Below are positions 1 through 8,838 of a stretch of DNA of 64,000 nucleotides, piece by piece. A program made the translations under genes and the position numbers. Origin of the DNA: Desulfuromonadaceae bacterium (lineage in GTDB: Bacteria > Desulfobacterota > Desulfuromonadia > Geobacterales > Pseudopelobacteraceae); the NCBI GenBank assembly GCA_028712075.1, contig JAQTQX010000001.1:186001-250000 (forward strand). The letters run 5' to 3'. The number at the start of each line of letters is the position of its first letter. The first letter of the stretch is position 1. The notes beneath the pieces were generated by a model, which was given only the letters and a program-made list of their open reading frames with translations, had not been told where the DNA came from and ran no database searches.

Positions 1-666
1 AGCGTGCTGGGTCGGGTGGAGTTCAACCCCCACACGCTTTAGATGCGCCGCTAGCTCCGGTGTTGATGGTTCGTCCGCCTCTTCGGCAAATTCCCCATTT
101 TTCAAGGTGACATACACTTCCTTCAAACCGTCTGACGCCATGACAACCCGATGGGTCGGCAATGCATCGATCAGTTCGTTGGAATAGAGGCAGCCGCTGA
201 AGGTAAAACGGCCCGATGCAAATTCATCGGGAGAAAGCCAGACAAGCCGGTCGCTATGACCAGCAAGCATTTCACGTTGCGCAGCCTCAAGTGACGGTTC
301 CTGCTCCACAAGCACCAGGCGCACCCCATGGTACATGTCCGGTTCGCGCTCCACAAGAAAATCCATGATATCGCACGCCAGCCGACCGTTGCCGGCGCCG
401 CATTCAACCAGAGTGAACTCACCCGGATTCCCCATGGTTCGCCACATCTGGGCAATTTCACGGGCGATGACCCGACCGAAGGCGGCATGCACGGTGATAC
501 TGGTATAAAAATCCCCCTCGGCGCCGACTTTACGCCCCGCCGAGGTATAATAACCGATACCCGGTTCGTACAGGCATGCTGCCATGAAGTCAACAAAGGT
601 GATGCGCCCTTGATCAGCAATGCGGGCCGCAATGATGCTGCTGAGCGGAGTGGTTTCGATTGTCAT
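1..666 (-). CDS. MidA-family SAM-dependent methyltransferase (DUF185), 3' part cut by window edge
   Basis: The gene runs off the left edge; 222 codons are visible. The start is the ATG at 664-666, preceded on the minus strand by AAAGGGAG. Visible motifs are GDFYTS near residues 51-56, a glycine-rich SAM-binding motif (VECGAGNGRL) near 87-96, and SNELIDALPTHR further on. These are characteristic of the MidA/NDUFAF7 family, whose mitochondrial member is an arginine methyltransferase acting on a complex I subunit; the bacterial substrate is not established. The family is usually 350-390 aa, so about 40% is missing here. Family assignment is firm and the substrate is unknown. Confidence 0.85.
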   Translation of the reverse strand, partial: MTIETTPLSSIIAARIADQGRITFVDFMAACLYEPGIGYYTSAGRKVGAEGDFYTSITVHAAFGRVIAREIAQMWRTMGNPGEFTLVECGAGNGRLACDIMDFLVEREPDMYHGVRLVLVEQEPSLEAAQREMLAGHSDRLVWLSPDEFASGRFTFSGCLYSNELIDALPTHRVVMASDGLKEVYVTLKNGEFAEEADEPSTPELAAHLKRVGVELHPTQHA

Positions 667-724
667 GTACTTACGTGCTCCCTTTGAAGGCGATTCCAGC
701 AAGTTACAAGGAAGTAAATATTCC

Positions 725-1756
725 TCAAACCCATGCACCCTTTTCTGAACTGTCCTTTTTCTTTCCGCGATACATCTCACGCATCTCTTTGACCTGGCGT
801 TTGACCTCTTTGCGCAGTTCCACCGGCTCAAGCACCTCAGCGTGAATGCCGTAGGAAAGTATCCACGATACCAGTTCCATCTCGCCCGCCGCCTTGAAGT
901 CAACCGTCACTCTTCCCGCAGCATCGGTGGTCATGTGCTGGCCAGGCATCCAGATCCTGCCGGTGACGGCATGGGCAATGTCAGAGGAAAAGCGTACCTG
1001 CACACGCATCATCGTGTCGCTCACCAGGCCAAAAGCGCTGCTGAAATGGGCCTCCGGCTGGTAGTTGTCCGGAATGTCAAAACGTATGCGGGTGAGTTCG
1101 ATCCCCCGGATGCGCTCAAGGGCAAAAAGTCGCATACCGGGACGGTTATGGGCCTTGCCGAGTAGATAGATGCCCCCCTTGTGGAAGACCATGGTATAGG
1201 GATCAACCTCGTATGTATCTGCTGAACCGACACCTTTTTTGGCATATGCAAGACGAATCCGGTACTGCAGCAGAAGCGCTTTCTGCAGATCAGGGATATA
1301 GCCTGCAACCGGAGTGTAATCACGCGCTCCGTTGAAAAGCGGCAGTGAACAGCGGGCAATTCGCTCCAGATGGGCGGCATACCGGTCCGGAAGCACCGAA
1401 TGGATGCTCTTGAACAGGTCATCAATTTCCCCCTGGAACGGAGTGCCGACCAGATGTGCTCCGAGAGAGCGCAACATGTAGAGCGACATCAGCTGCGGAA
1501 GAGTAAAGGTGATCGGTTGAAGGTTGCGTGATCTCGTTAGAAAGCTATAGACCTTTTTCCCATCGCGCCACTCCGTTGTCAAAGAATATCCTGCCTGTTC
1601 AACCGCGTTTAAATCGCGGTGAATGGTACGCCGGTCAACGTCGAACGCCTCGGCAAGCTCGTCAAGTGTCAGTCCGCTCCTGGTTTCCAGCAGCCTGATA
1701 ATGGAGTGCAGTCGCCCCGCCTGGGAATATTTTTTTGCCGGTTTTCCCTTCAGCAT
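725..1756 (-). CDS. WYL-domain transcriptional regulator (DeoR-type HTH + WYL)
   Basis: This is a 343-aa DNA-binding regulator. An N-terminal winged helix of the HTH_11/DeoR type (about residues 12-65, including DRRTIHRDLNAVE) is followed by a WYL ligand-sensing domain (about 150-235, with GGIYLLG and a downstream RLFALERIRG segment) and a C-terminal WCX extension to the end. An upstream in-frame ATG at 1867 exists, but the ATG at 1756 has GGGAG eight bases upstream and begins just before the HTH, so it is preferred. The gene is divergent from the yqaA-like gene. WYL proteins bind nucleic-acid-like or nucleotide ligands in known cases; the ligand and targets here are not known. Confidence 0.85.
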   Translation of the reverse strand: MLKGKPAKKYSQAGRLHSIIRLLETRSGLTLDELAEAFDVDRRTIHRDLNAVEQAGYSLTTEWRDGKKVYSFLTRSRNLQPITFTLPQLMSLYMLRSLGAHLVGTPFQGEIDDLFKSIHSVLPDRYAAHLERIARCSLPLFNGARDYTPVAGYIPDLQKALLLQYRIRLAYAKKGVGSADTYEVDPYTMVFHKGGIYLLGKAHNRPGMRLFALERIRGIELTRIRFDIPDNYQPEAHFSSAFGLVSDTMMRVQVRFSSDIAHAVTGRIWMPGQHMTTDAAGRVTVDFKAAGEMELVSWILSYGIHAEVLEPVELRKEVKRQVKEMREMYRGKKKDSSEKGAWV

Positions 1757-1861
1757 CGCTTCTCCCTTGCCGAATCCTGATTTATCGATACAATGTTGCA
1801 GATACGTCACAGCGACAGCGGGGGCATTGTAGCGGTTTGAGCCATTTTGACAACCAATTTC

Positions 1862-1876
1862 TGACATATATTGTCA
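1862..1876. promoter_or_regulatory. Possible operator: TGACA-N5-TGTCA palindrome
   Basis: A perfect inverted repeat (TGACA, TATAT centre, TGTCA) lies in the divergent gap between the WYL regulator and the yqaA-like gene and touches the latter's start codon. A further TTGACA lies at 1847-1852. It could be an autoregulatory binding site for the WYL protein. This is position-based inference only, since five-base arms occur by chance. Confidence 0.3.
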
Positions 1877-2325
1877 TGCTGCATGACTGGCTTAATCAGC
1901 CCGGTTATCTGGCGCTTTTCTGCATGAGCTTACTCGCGTCAACGTTGCTGCCTCTTGGATCGGAATGGCTGCTGGTGACCATGCTGGTCGCCGGGTATGA
2001 CCCGGTTCCAACCGTCATCACCGCAACAATCGGCAATTACCTGGGCGCTGTCGTAACCTACCTGATCGGAGTGTGCGGAGGAACATGGCTGGTGGAGAAG
2101 GTTTTGCGGGTGTCGGCAGAGCAGCAGGAGCGGGCCCGCAGCTATTACCGGCGTTATGGAGTATATTCGCTGCTCTTCTCCTGGCTGCCGGTAGTTGGAG
2201 ATCCGCTCTGCCTGGTCGCCGGGCTCCTGAACGTACATTTCGGCCTGTTTTCTTTGTTAGTCGCTGTTGGAAAGTGTGCCCGCTACATTATCACCGCTGT
2301 TATTACCGTAACTGCGCTCAGATAG
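1876..2325 (+). CDS. YqaA-family inner membrane protein (DedA/VTT-like)
   Basis: This is a 149-aa hydrophobic protein with about four membrane segments. The stretch ASTLLPLGSE near the N-terminus and the segment YGVYSLLFSWLPVVGDPLCLVAGLL match the pattern of E. coli YqaA (SATLLPGNSE and WMPVVGDLLCLLAGW), a small relative of the DedA/SNARE-associated VTT family. These proteins are thought to act in membrane lipid or ion homeostasis; the YqaA function itself is not established. The ATG at 1876 places the start where E. coli YqaA begins. No good ribosome binding site is visible. The gene is divergent from the WYL regulator and convergent with pcrA. Confidence 0.85.
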   Translation: MLHDWLNQPGYLALFCMSLLASTLLPLGSEWLLVTMLVAGYDPVPTVITATIGNYLGAVVTYLIGVCGGTWLVEKVLRVSAEQQERARSYYRRYGVYSLLFSWLPVVGDPLCLVAGLLNVHFGLFSLLVAVGKCARYIITAVITVTALR

Positions 2326-2339
2326 AGGCCGTCATATTC

Positions 2340-4565
2340 CTACGCCCGTTCCAGTCCGGCAAAACGGAGCATGAGTTTTTTTGCACCGACCGAGTTGAAC
2401 CAGACAATAACTTTCTGCCCGTCCCCCTCACCTTCAACCTTTCTGATCGTGCCGACACCGAACTTGCTGTGCCGAACCCGCATGCCGAGGTAGACCCCGT
2501 CAGTTTCCTCGGCAGGTTCCGGAATGATTTCAATATCGCCAGAGAAGGCTGCCGCCGTCGCAAGATTATGCAACGAGTGAGACACAGATGCCGCTTCAAC
2601 CCATGTGCCTTGATTTAATTCTCTTGGCCCTTGTCCCTGACCAGAGTCGTCAAGCAACTCCCCCGGTATATCCTTCAAAAACCGTGACGGAGGATTTTCC
2701 TGCTTTTGCCCAAACAGGTAGCGATAGCGGGCGTTCAGCAGATAGAGCCGTTCACGGGCACGGGTCATGCCAACGTAGCAGAGGCGCCGCTCCTCCTCCA
2801 TGCCGTCGAGATCATCCAGCGACCGGACATGCGGAAAAAGCCGTTCTTCCATACCGATCATGAAAACCGCTTTGAACTCAAGCCCTTTGGCAGCATGGAG
2901 GGTCATCAGGGTGACTGACTGTTTGCCTTTCTCCCCCTGTTCAAGATCGGAAACCAGTGACACCTGCTCCAGAAATTCCGACAGCCCTGCGTCAGGCTGT
3001 TTTTCGCTGAACTCTTCGATGGCAGCCAGCAGCTGCTGGAGATTTTCCAGCCGTTCGGCGTCCTCCGGATCCCGGCTGTTCTTCAGTCGTTCCAGATAGC
3101 CGCTTTCCCGCATGACCGAACGGGTCAGCTCCAGAAGGCTGCAGCTAGCGGCATATTCGCGGAAGCCTTCCATGAGCGCGACAAACAGGGCAATTTTGCC
3201 CCGTGGCCCAGCGCTAAATGAACTGCTCCCCACTGCATCATGAAGCGCATCAAAAAAGCTGTTTCCGCTCCGCAGCGCCTCCAGAGATACTTTATCTACT
3301 GTACTGCTGCCGATCCCTCGGGCCGGCACATTGATGATCCGTTTCAGGGAAATCTCGTCGGCAGGATTGTCCAGCACCCGCAGATACGCGAGAATATCTT
3401 TTACCTCCATACGTGAGTAGAAGCGCACCCCCCCGACAATGTGATACGGAAGCGCACTCGCAACCAGTGCTTCCTCGATCAAACGCGACTGGGCATTGGT
3501 GCGGTAAAACACCGCCATCTCTTCCAGTGGCAGACCGCCGCCTCTCAGCCGCGCAATTTCCCTGCTGACGAAACGCGCCTCTTCCCGGTCCGATTCGACC
3601 CGTTCGTAGCGAATCGGCTCCCCTATGGGATTTTCCGTCCAGAGTGTCTTTCCCTTGCGACCATAATTCTGTTTGACCACTTCACCTGCCGCCGTCAGGA
3701 TTGTCGAGGTGGAGCGATAGTTCTGCTCCAGACGAATGATCGTAACACCCGGAAAGTCTCTCTCGAACTCTAGAATATTGCGGATGTCAGCGCCGCGCCA
3801 TGAATAAATCGACTGATCATCATCACCCACCACGCAGAGATTGCGGCGTTCTCCTGCGAGCAGCCGTATCAGCTGATACTGAACCGGATTGGTATCCTGG
3901 TATTCGTCCACCAGCAGCCACTGAAACCGCTCACGGTAGTAGCCGCACACCTCGGGGAAACCGCTGAGCAGTCGTACCGTCTGGATCATCAGGTCGCCGA
4001 AATCGAGTGCGTTGCACTTTTTGAGACGTTCCTGATACACCGCGTATATATCAACAACCTTCCGGTTATAGACATCACCAGGTGGAATATGCCCGATATC
4101 CTCCGGAAACAGCCCCCGGTTTTTGAAATCATCGATACGTCCTGCTACCGCCTTGATAGCAAACCGTTTTTCATCGAGGTTCATCTCGGCTATAACGTCC
4201 TTTAATAGCCGTTCACTGTCGCGATCGTCATAAATGGCAAAGGATGCCTGAAAACCGAGATGGTGGATATCGCGACGCAGAATGCGTCCGCAGGCTGCAT
4301 GGAATGTAGATATCAGCGGCAGATCACCTCCGCCGAGCAGTCTGCCGACCCGCTCGGCCATCTCTTTAGCCGCTTTATTGGTAAACGTAACGGCCATAAT
4401 ATGCCAGGGGCGCACACCCCGCTCGCGAATAAGGTGCGCGATACGATGGGTTATAACGCGGGTTTTGCCCGACCCGGCCCCGGCCAGGATGAGAAGCGCC
4501 CCCTCGCCGTGCAGCACTGCTTCTTTCTGCGGGGGATTAAGATGTGTGAGAAGATTCGTCGGCAT
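2340..4565 (-). CDS. pcrA: ATP-dependent DNA helicase PcrA/UvrD (SF1A)
   Basis: This is a 741-aa 3'-5' helicase for repair and replication-fork processing. Walker A (AGAGSGKT) lies at about residues 28-35, the Walker B region is LLVDEYQDTN, motif III is GDDDQSIYSWRGAD, and motifs V/VI include VTLMTLHAAKGLEFKAVF and RRLCYVGMTRARE. A C-terminal tudor-like tail (GMRVRHSKFGVGTI) is of the type that contacts RNA polymerase in PcrA/UvrD. The chosen ATG at 4563-4565 overlaps the upstream nuclease stop as TAATG with AAAGGG about 12 bases away, which suggests translational coupling. A longer in-frame start at 4625 would run well into the nuclease gene and is rejected. Confidence 0.95.
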   Translation of the reverse strand: MPTNLLTHLNPPQKEAVLHGEGALLILAGAGSGKTRVITHRIAHLIRERGVRPWHIMAVTFTNKAAKEMAERVGRLLGGGDLPLISTFHAACGRILRRDIHHLGFQASFAIYDDRDSERLLKDVIAEMNLDEKRFAIKAVAGRIDDFKNRGLFPEDIGHIPPGDVYNRKVVDIYAVYQERLKKCNALDFGDLMIQTVRLLSGFPEVCGYYRERFQWLLVDEYQDTNPVQYQLIRLLAGERRNLCVVGDDDQSIYSWRGADIRNILEFERDFPGVTIIRLEQNYRSTSTILTAAGEVVKQNYGRKGKTLWTENPIGEPIRYERVESDREEARFVSREIARLRGGGLPLEEMAVFYRTNAQSRLIEEALVASALPYHIVGGVRFYSRMEVKDILAYLRVLDNPADEISLKRIINVPARGIGSSTVDKVSLEALRSGNSFFDALHDAVGSSSFSAGPRGKIALFVALMEGFREYAASCSLLELTRSVMRESGYLERLKNSRDPEDAERLENLQQLLAAIEEFSEKQPDAGLSEFLEQVSLVSDLEQGEKGKQSVTLMTLHAAKGLEFKAVFMIGMEERLFPHVRSLDDLDGMEEERRLCYVGMTRARERLYLLNARYRYLFGQKQENPPSRFLKDIPGELLDDSGQGQGPRELNQGTWVEAASVSHSLHNLATAAAFSGDIEIIPEPAEETDGVYLGMRVRHSKFGVGTIRKVEGEGDGQKVIVWFNSVGAKKLMLRFAGLERA

Positions 4566-5113
4566 TACCAGAGCCATCCCTTTTCGTGCCTGCCGTTTTT
4601 TGTCTGCACCTTGCGGAATTCCCATGGCGGCTGCGGATTTGATTCCCGCCAGAGACCTCTTCGCCCGGAGCGGGCCCTGTTCTCGCTATCGATATAATCC
4701 GACGCGTACGAGCCCTGCAGATAGTGACGATACGCCCACGCCAACCCCTCTGCCACCATTTCGCGATTTATGTCCCGCCCCTCATAGCGGATAACCGCCA
4801 CAGCCCGCTGATGCTGATCAATATCAATCAGTTCAGCGGAAACACGTCGCCCCATAATCTTGTACATCAGCGTACGTTTGGCAATGGCACCGAACTTCTG
4901 ACCCGGATGCTCAGGCTTTTTCGTTTCTGGAGAATCAATGCCGTATAGGCGCACCTTGAGTCGACTTTCCGAACGGGTGGTCAACAGTATCGTGTCACCA
5001 TCGTAGACAGCCTTGACAATACCTTCAACAGTCCTGCCGGCCCATGCGGTACCGACCCAAATTACAATCTGTACAAATATCGCCACAGAGATGCCTACTC
5101 TGCATAACCCCAT
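4565..5113 (-). CDS. Secreted thermonuclease-like (SNase) protein
   Basis: This is a 182-aa protein with a probable signal peptide: a hydrophobic stretch over residues 7-24 and an AWA-type cleavage site near residue 25. A staphylococcal nuclease-like OB fold follows. VYDGDTILL, VRLYGIDSPE and EGLAWAYRHYL are the conserved SNase segments carrying calcium-binding Asp and catalytic Arg/Glu positions. It probably degrades nucleic acid outside the cytoplasm. The ATG at 5113 has AGGAGGGGG directly upstream, supplied by an intergenic palindromic repeat. A longer start at 5218 would translate that repeat (NPTPTLTLPLKGRG) and is rejected. The stop overlaps the pcrA start, so the two genes probably form an operon. 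Confidence 0.88.
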   Translation of the reverse strand: MGLCRVGISVAIFVQIVIWVGTAWAGRTVEGIVKAVYDGDTILLTTRSESRLKVRLYGIDSPETKKPEHPGQKFGAIAKRTLMYKIMGRRVSAELIDIDQHQRAVAVIRYEGRDINREMVAEGLAWAYRHYLQGSYASDYIDSENRARSGRRGLWRESNPQPPWEFRKVQTKNGRHEKGWLW

Positions 5114-5206
5114 CCCCCTCCTGACCTCCCCCTTGAAGGTGGAGGAAGGAGACCAAAATCCCCTCCCTTTCAGGGGGAGGGTTAGGGTGGGGGTGGGGTT
5201 ATGCAG
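5100..5206. repeat. 107-bp imperfect inverted repeat of the TPTLPLKGR-coding type
   Basis: The left arm begins CTGCATAACCCCA at 5100 and the right arm ends TGGGGTTATGCAG at 5206. The arms are complementary over about 45 bases with a few mismatches around a short loop near 5148-5160. Translated, it gives the low-complexity NPTPTLPLKGR string seen in mis-annotated proteins of many Geobacter-like genomes. It lies between the U32 peptidase stop (5219) and the nuclease start (5113). Transcribed, it would fold into a long hairpin, and its G-rich strand contains the nuclease ribosome binding site. Confidence 0.85.
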
Positions 5207-5218
5207 AAAGAGCTTCAT

Positions 5219-7588
5219 TCAGATCAGCTCCGCAGGATAGTTGAATTCGGTTGTCCCGGAAAGCTCTCGGCTTGCTTTGAACGCGGCAATGATCTCGCCC
5301 CATCGTTCGCGCGGCTCTTCGGTAAGATCGATAACGCAAGAGTTGCAACCGCTCTGGCGCAACTCACCATGCCGGGATGTCAGAGAAAATGGCAGCGAAG
5401 AGCTGATTGTCTGCAGGCCGTCATGGGTGGTGATCCGGTAGGTTTCACCACGGTCAGAGCGGAGCGGCGTATTGGCATGCACGTCCTTGATACGAATTTT
5501 TGTCGTCATGACCGGCAAGGGGGAATAAACCATCACCCGGCGCTGGATATCAAGCCCGGCGGAAAGCAGCTCGGCAAGATTGGAACGATCATCTTCAAGG
5601 TACAATGTTGCCGCTTCAGCACCCAATTCCTGCCAGGCCATCAGCGCCTGACTGTTCAGTGAAAAACAACGATGCCATGCCGAGATATGCACCCCGTCAA
5701 GACCCCGCAGCAGCATGAAATGCGAGATGTTGGACGCCTCGAAACGACGGAAGCCGTTCCGGAACAAGGAGCGGATCGTATCGATATAGAGCGGCACATC
5801 ACGGTCAAAGAGCATAAACGGAAGCTGCCAGATAATCTGATCCTCAGCCCCCCGTATGCGGGGAACCGCCGCAGGGATCTGGTGGATGGCGGCTTTTGAG
5901 AGCGGCAGTATGGTTGCATCAGCGCCATTCTGGAGCGGAAAGCGCCACTCCTTCGGTTCAGCCAGGACAACCACAAAAGTGTCGCGCACAGCCGGTTTTT
6001 GCAGTGTGGTGTGTACCGATGCAACATCCCGTAGCGCTCCTGCACGTGCGGAAGCAAGCTGTGCGCGGAAACCGGCTGAATATGATTCGGCCAGCTCTGC
6101 GAAGAACCGGCGGCGCAGTTCCTTGAATAGCGCCGATGGGATCAACACTGAGGGGAAACCGGGCGCCTCCAATGATTCGAGCCGGAACGGCGTATCGCCG
6201 CATTTTACGAACTGGCCGTACAGCACCGCCTGCATGTTACCACTGCGCGCAGCTTCAAGGGCGCCGAGCGGGAAGCTGAACTGATGCTGATATCCGGCCA
6301 CAGATGCAGAGACACAAAACTGCCCCCCGTTTAGCGAAACGACCAGTCGACAGGGCAACTTATCCCCCTGCCCTCCTTCAAGCCGGCGCTGGCAGGCGCT
6401 GTCACTGAGCGTATAGGCCTCTTTTGATGAGACTTTGTAGATCGAATCACCAACCGAAAAACTGAACGGCGTTTCCACCTCAACAGTACTTCCTGCCGGA
6501 GCCTCCATGACCTTTTTCCGGTTGAGGGCCATTTCGCGCACAGTCCAGGCCTGACCGGCCATATCGCTTTTAGGCTGGGCCCTCAAACGGTCGCCAACGT
6601 ACAGGGTGTCCCTGCTCTCAAAAACCAGGCACTTCCCCTTGATGCTTTTTATCTGCCCGATAAAACGCCCGGTGCCACCCTTCTGCCAGGGATTGGCGAT
6701 ATCGTCCGGCTGCTGTGACGCCAGAAATCCTTTGGTCGGAGTCCGGCCAAAGGAATATTTCAATTTTTCTTTGGCCGATTTCAGCACCTCTTTATACGGG
6801 CGTTCCGTTGCATCAAGGACGGTACGATACGCAGCGATAACAGTGGCAACATATTCCGCAGATTTCATCCGCCCTTCAATCTTGAGCGACGTAACCCCTG
6901 CCGAAATCAGATCGGGAAGCAGGTCAATTGCCGACAGATCACTGGTCGAAAAATAGTGTCCCTCCTTGCCGCGATGGCTATACAAGCGGCGACAGGGCTG
7001 GGCACAGCGACCACGGTTGCCGCTATGCCCCCCGAGGAGGGAAGAAAAAAAACATTGCCCCGATATGGAGAAACAGAGTGCGCCATGGACGAAACATTCT
7101 ATTTCGACCGGAGTGGCGGCCGTTATTGCAGCAATTTCGTCCAGTGCCAGCTCACGCGCCAGCACGACTCGTTGGAAGCCGAGCTCCTGCAAAATTTTGA
7201 CACCTGGTGTGTTGTGGATCGTCATCTGGGTTGAGGCATGCAGCGGGATGGTGGGGAAATGAGCACGGATCAGCCGAGCCACCGCCAGATCCTGCACGAT
7301 GACGCCATCAACCCGCATACCCGCCAAAGCTGTCAGCGTGTCCACCAGTTGAGGTAGTTCCTTTTCCTTCACCAGGGTATTCAGTGTGACATAAATTCGC
7401 CGGTTTTGACCATGGGCATACGCGAGCATACGTTCCATCTGGGCCAGTGTGAAGTTTCTGGCGCGGGCGCGGGCGGAAAAATCCTGCAACCCGGCGTAGA
7501 CGGCATCGGCACCATTTTCCAAAGCGGCAAAGAATGATTCCAGCGATCCGGCAGGGGCGAGCAGTTCAGGTTTAGCATGTATTTTCAT
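5219..7588 (-). CDS. U32 family peptidase, RlhA-like (with DUF3656 C-terminal region)
   Basis: This is a 789-aa member of the peptidase U32 family. The N-terminal U32 core has ELLAPAGSLESF, a TIM-barrel-like region, and the cysteine signature HGALCFSISGQCFFSS...GNRGRCAQPCRR around residues 170-210, which is associated with an iron-sulfur site in RlhA/TrhP-type enzymes. DLSAIDLLPDLISAGVTSLKIEGRMKS is also typical. The long C-terminal half matches the DUF3656 layout. E. coli RlhA hydroxylates a 23S rRNA cytidine, so an RNA-hydroxylation role is plausible but inferred. The second in-frame ATG at 7588 starts just before the conserved core and is preferred over 7612. Confidence 0.85.
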   Translation of the reverse strand: MKIHAKPELLAPAGSLESFFAALENGADAVYAGLQDFSARARARNFTLAQMERMLAYAHGQNRRIYVTLNTLVKEKELPQLVDTLTALAGMRVDGVIVQDLAVARLIRAHFPTIPLHASTQMTIHNTPGVKILQELGFQRVVLARELALDEIAAITAATPVEIECFVHGALCFSISGQCFFSSLLGGHSGNRGRCAQPCRRLYSHRGKEGHYFSTSDLSAIDLLPDLISAGVTSLKIEGRMKSAEYVATVIAAYRTVLDATERPYKEVLKSAKEKLKYSFGRTPTKGFLASQQPDDIANPWQKGGTGRFIGQIKSIKGKCLVFESRDTLYVGDRLRAQPKSDMAGQAWTVREMALNRKKVMEAPAGSTVEVETPFSFSVGDSIYKVSSKEAYTLSDSACQRRLEGGQGDKLPCRLVVSLNGGQFCVSASVAGYQHQFSFPLGALEAARSGNMQAVLYGQFVKCGDTPFRLESLEAPGFPSVLIPSALFKELRRRFFAELAESYSAGFRAQLASARAGALRDVASVHTTLQKPAVRDTFVVVLAEPKEWRFPLQNGADATILPLSKAAIHQIPAAVPRIRGAEDQIIWQLPFMLFDRDVPLYIDTIRSLFRNGFRRFEASNISHFMLLRGLDGVHISAWHRCFSLNSQALMAWQELGAEAATLYLEDDRSNLAELLSAGLDIQRRVMVYSPLPVMTTKIRIKDVHANTPLRSDRGETYRITTHDGLQTISSSLPFSLTSRHGELRQSGCNSCVIDLTEEPRERWGEIIAAFKASRELSGTTEFNYPAELI

Positions 7589-7642
7589 AAGCGCTAACCT
7601 ATCACAGAGCAACAGACAGAGAGAGAAAAATCGACGTCAGGG

Positions 7643-7674
7643 GAAAAAGCAAACGCCCCGCAAAGGGGGCGTTT
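7643..7674 (-). terminator. Intrinsic terminator after asd
   Basis: A GC-rich hairpin (AAACGCCCC, short loop, GGGGCGTTT) at 7651-7674 is followed on the minus strand by GCTTTTTCCC. It sits just past the asd stop at 7705 and upstream of the U32 gene, so it should end the leuB-asd transcript. Confidence 0.8.
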
Positions 7675-7704
7675 AGTGAGACATCTTACGGAACAAGGTT
7701 TCCG

Positions 7705-8805
7705 CTACTTCTCCAGCAGGATCCTCAGCATCCTGCGCAGCGGTTCCGCAGCACCCCAGAGAAGCTGGTCACCGCAGGTAAACGCCTGGATATACTGGGG
7801 GCCCATCTTCATCTTGCGAACACGGCCGATCGGCACGGTCAGGGTTCCGGAGACGGCTGCCGGGGTAAGCCCTGCAAGGGTTTCTGCCTTGGTGTTGGGG
7901 ATCAGCTTCACCCACTCATTATCATTGGCAATCAACCGCTCGATTTCGGCAAGCGGCAGATCTTTATTCAATTTAATCGTGATTGCCTGGCTGTGGCAGC
8001 GCATCGCTCCGACCCGGACACAGATGCCGTCAACCGGGATGGGTGTGCTGTTGCCAAGAATCTTGTTGGTTTCCTGGAATCCTTTCAACTCTTCGCGGCT
8101 CTGCCCATCCTCAACTTCGCGATCGATCCAGGGAAGCACATTTCCGGCCAGCGGAAAACCGAATTCCTTGGTCGGCATCGAACCATCGCGAAGAGTGGCG
8201 GTTACTTTCTGATCGATTTCCAGAATTGCCGAGCCCGGATTCTTCAGCTCTTCGGCAACAACACCGTTCAACACGCCCATCTGCGCAAGCAGTTCGCGCA
8301 TATTGGGTGCACCGGCTCCGGAGGCTGCCTGATAGGTCATGGAACTGATCCATTCGACTGCACCGGCACGGAATAATCCACCCAAAGCCATCAGCATCAG
8401 GCTGACCGTACAGTTGCCGCCGATAAAATCCTTCTGGTTGTTTGCCAGTGCCTTGTCGATAACGTTGCGGTTAACCGGATCAAGAATAATGACCGCGTTA
8501 TCTTCCATGCGCAGCGTGCTGGCAGCGTCAATCCAGTAACCGTTCCATCCCTGTTTGCGCAGCTCAGGATGCACCGCCTTGGTGTAATCGCCCCCCTGAC
8601 AGGTGAGGATCACGTCCAGTTTCTTCAGTTCGGCAATATCATCCGCGCTCTTCAGTGTCCCGGCATTCATGGGGGCAGGCTGCCCTGCCTGGGATGTTGA
8701 GAAAAACACCGGTTCAAAACCGAGAGCAAAATCATTCTCCTCCTGCATCCGCTGCATAAGCACCGAACCAACCATTCCGCGCCATCCGATGATTCCAACT
8801 TTCAT
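7705..8805 (-). CDS. asd: Aspartate-semialdehyde dehydrogenase
   Basis: This is a 366-aa enzyme that reduces beta-aspartyl phosphate to aspartate semialdehyde with NADPH, the branch point for lysine/diaminopimelate, threonine and methionine synthesis. The N-terminal NADP motif is [13 protein letters not shown]. The catalytic cysteine lies in [11 protein letters not shown] (Cys132), and a downstream [12 protein letters not shown] holds the active-site histidine. The sequence is of the E. coli-type subgroup, not the shorter Gram-positive type. AGGAAGG lies eight bases before the ATG. leuB is 33 bp upstream on the same strand, a gene order also known in Geobacter, and a terminator follows. Confidence 0.97.
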   Translation of the reverse strand: MKVGIIGWRGMVGSVLMQRMQEENDFALGFEPVFFSTSQAGQPAPMNAGTLKSADDIAELKKLDVILTCQGGDYTKAVHPELRKQGWNGYWIDAASTLRMEDNAVIILDPVNRNVIDKALANNQKDFIGGNCTVSLMLMALGGLFRAGAVEWISSMTYQAASGAGAPNMRELLAQMGVLNGVVAEELKNPGSAILEIDQKVTATLRDGSMPTKEFGFPLAGNVLPWIDREVEDGQSREELKGFQETNKILGNSTPIPVDGICVRVGAMRCHSQAITIKLNKDLPLAEIERLIANDNEWVKLIPNTKAETLAGLTPAAVSGTLTVPIGRVRKMKMGPQYIQAFTCGDQLLWGAAEPLRRMLRILLEK

Positions 8806-8838
8806 AGTGTGCCTTCCTTTTCTCTCTGTGTTTTGATA

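Noticed and set aside
1847-1874. TTGACA-N16-TATTGT as the yqaA promoter
   Set aside because: It would start transcription after the chosen ATG; the match is more likely chance or part of the palindrome.
4566-4625. Longer N-terminus for PcrA beginning at 4625
   Set aside because: It would overlap the nuclease gene by about 60 bp; the TAATG stop-start overlap at 4563-4567 with AAAGGG upstream is more convincing and fits the family N-terminus.
5114-5218. Longer N-terminus for the nuclease (NPTPTLTLPLKGRG)
   Set aside because: These residues are translation of the intergenic inverted repeat, a known annotation artefact, and they precede a good signal peptide start at 5113.
6956-7262. Plus-strand reading frames within the U32 gene
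   Set aside because: They are antisense to a conserved coding region and show low-complexity composition; treated as shadows.
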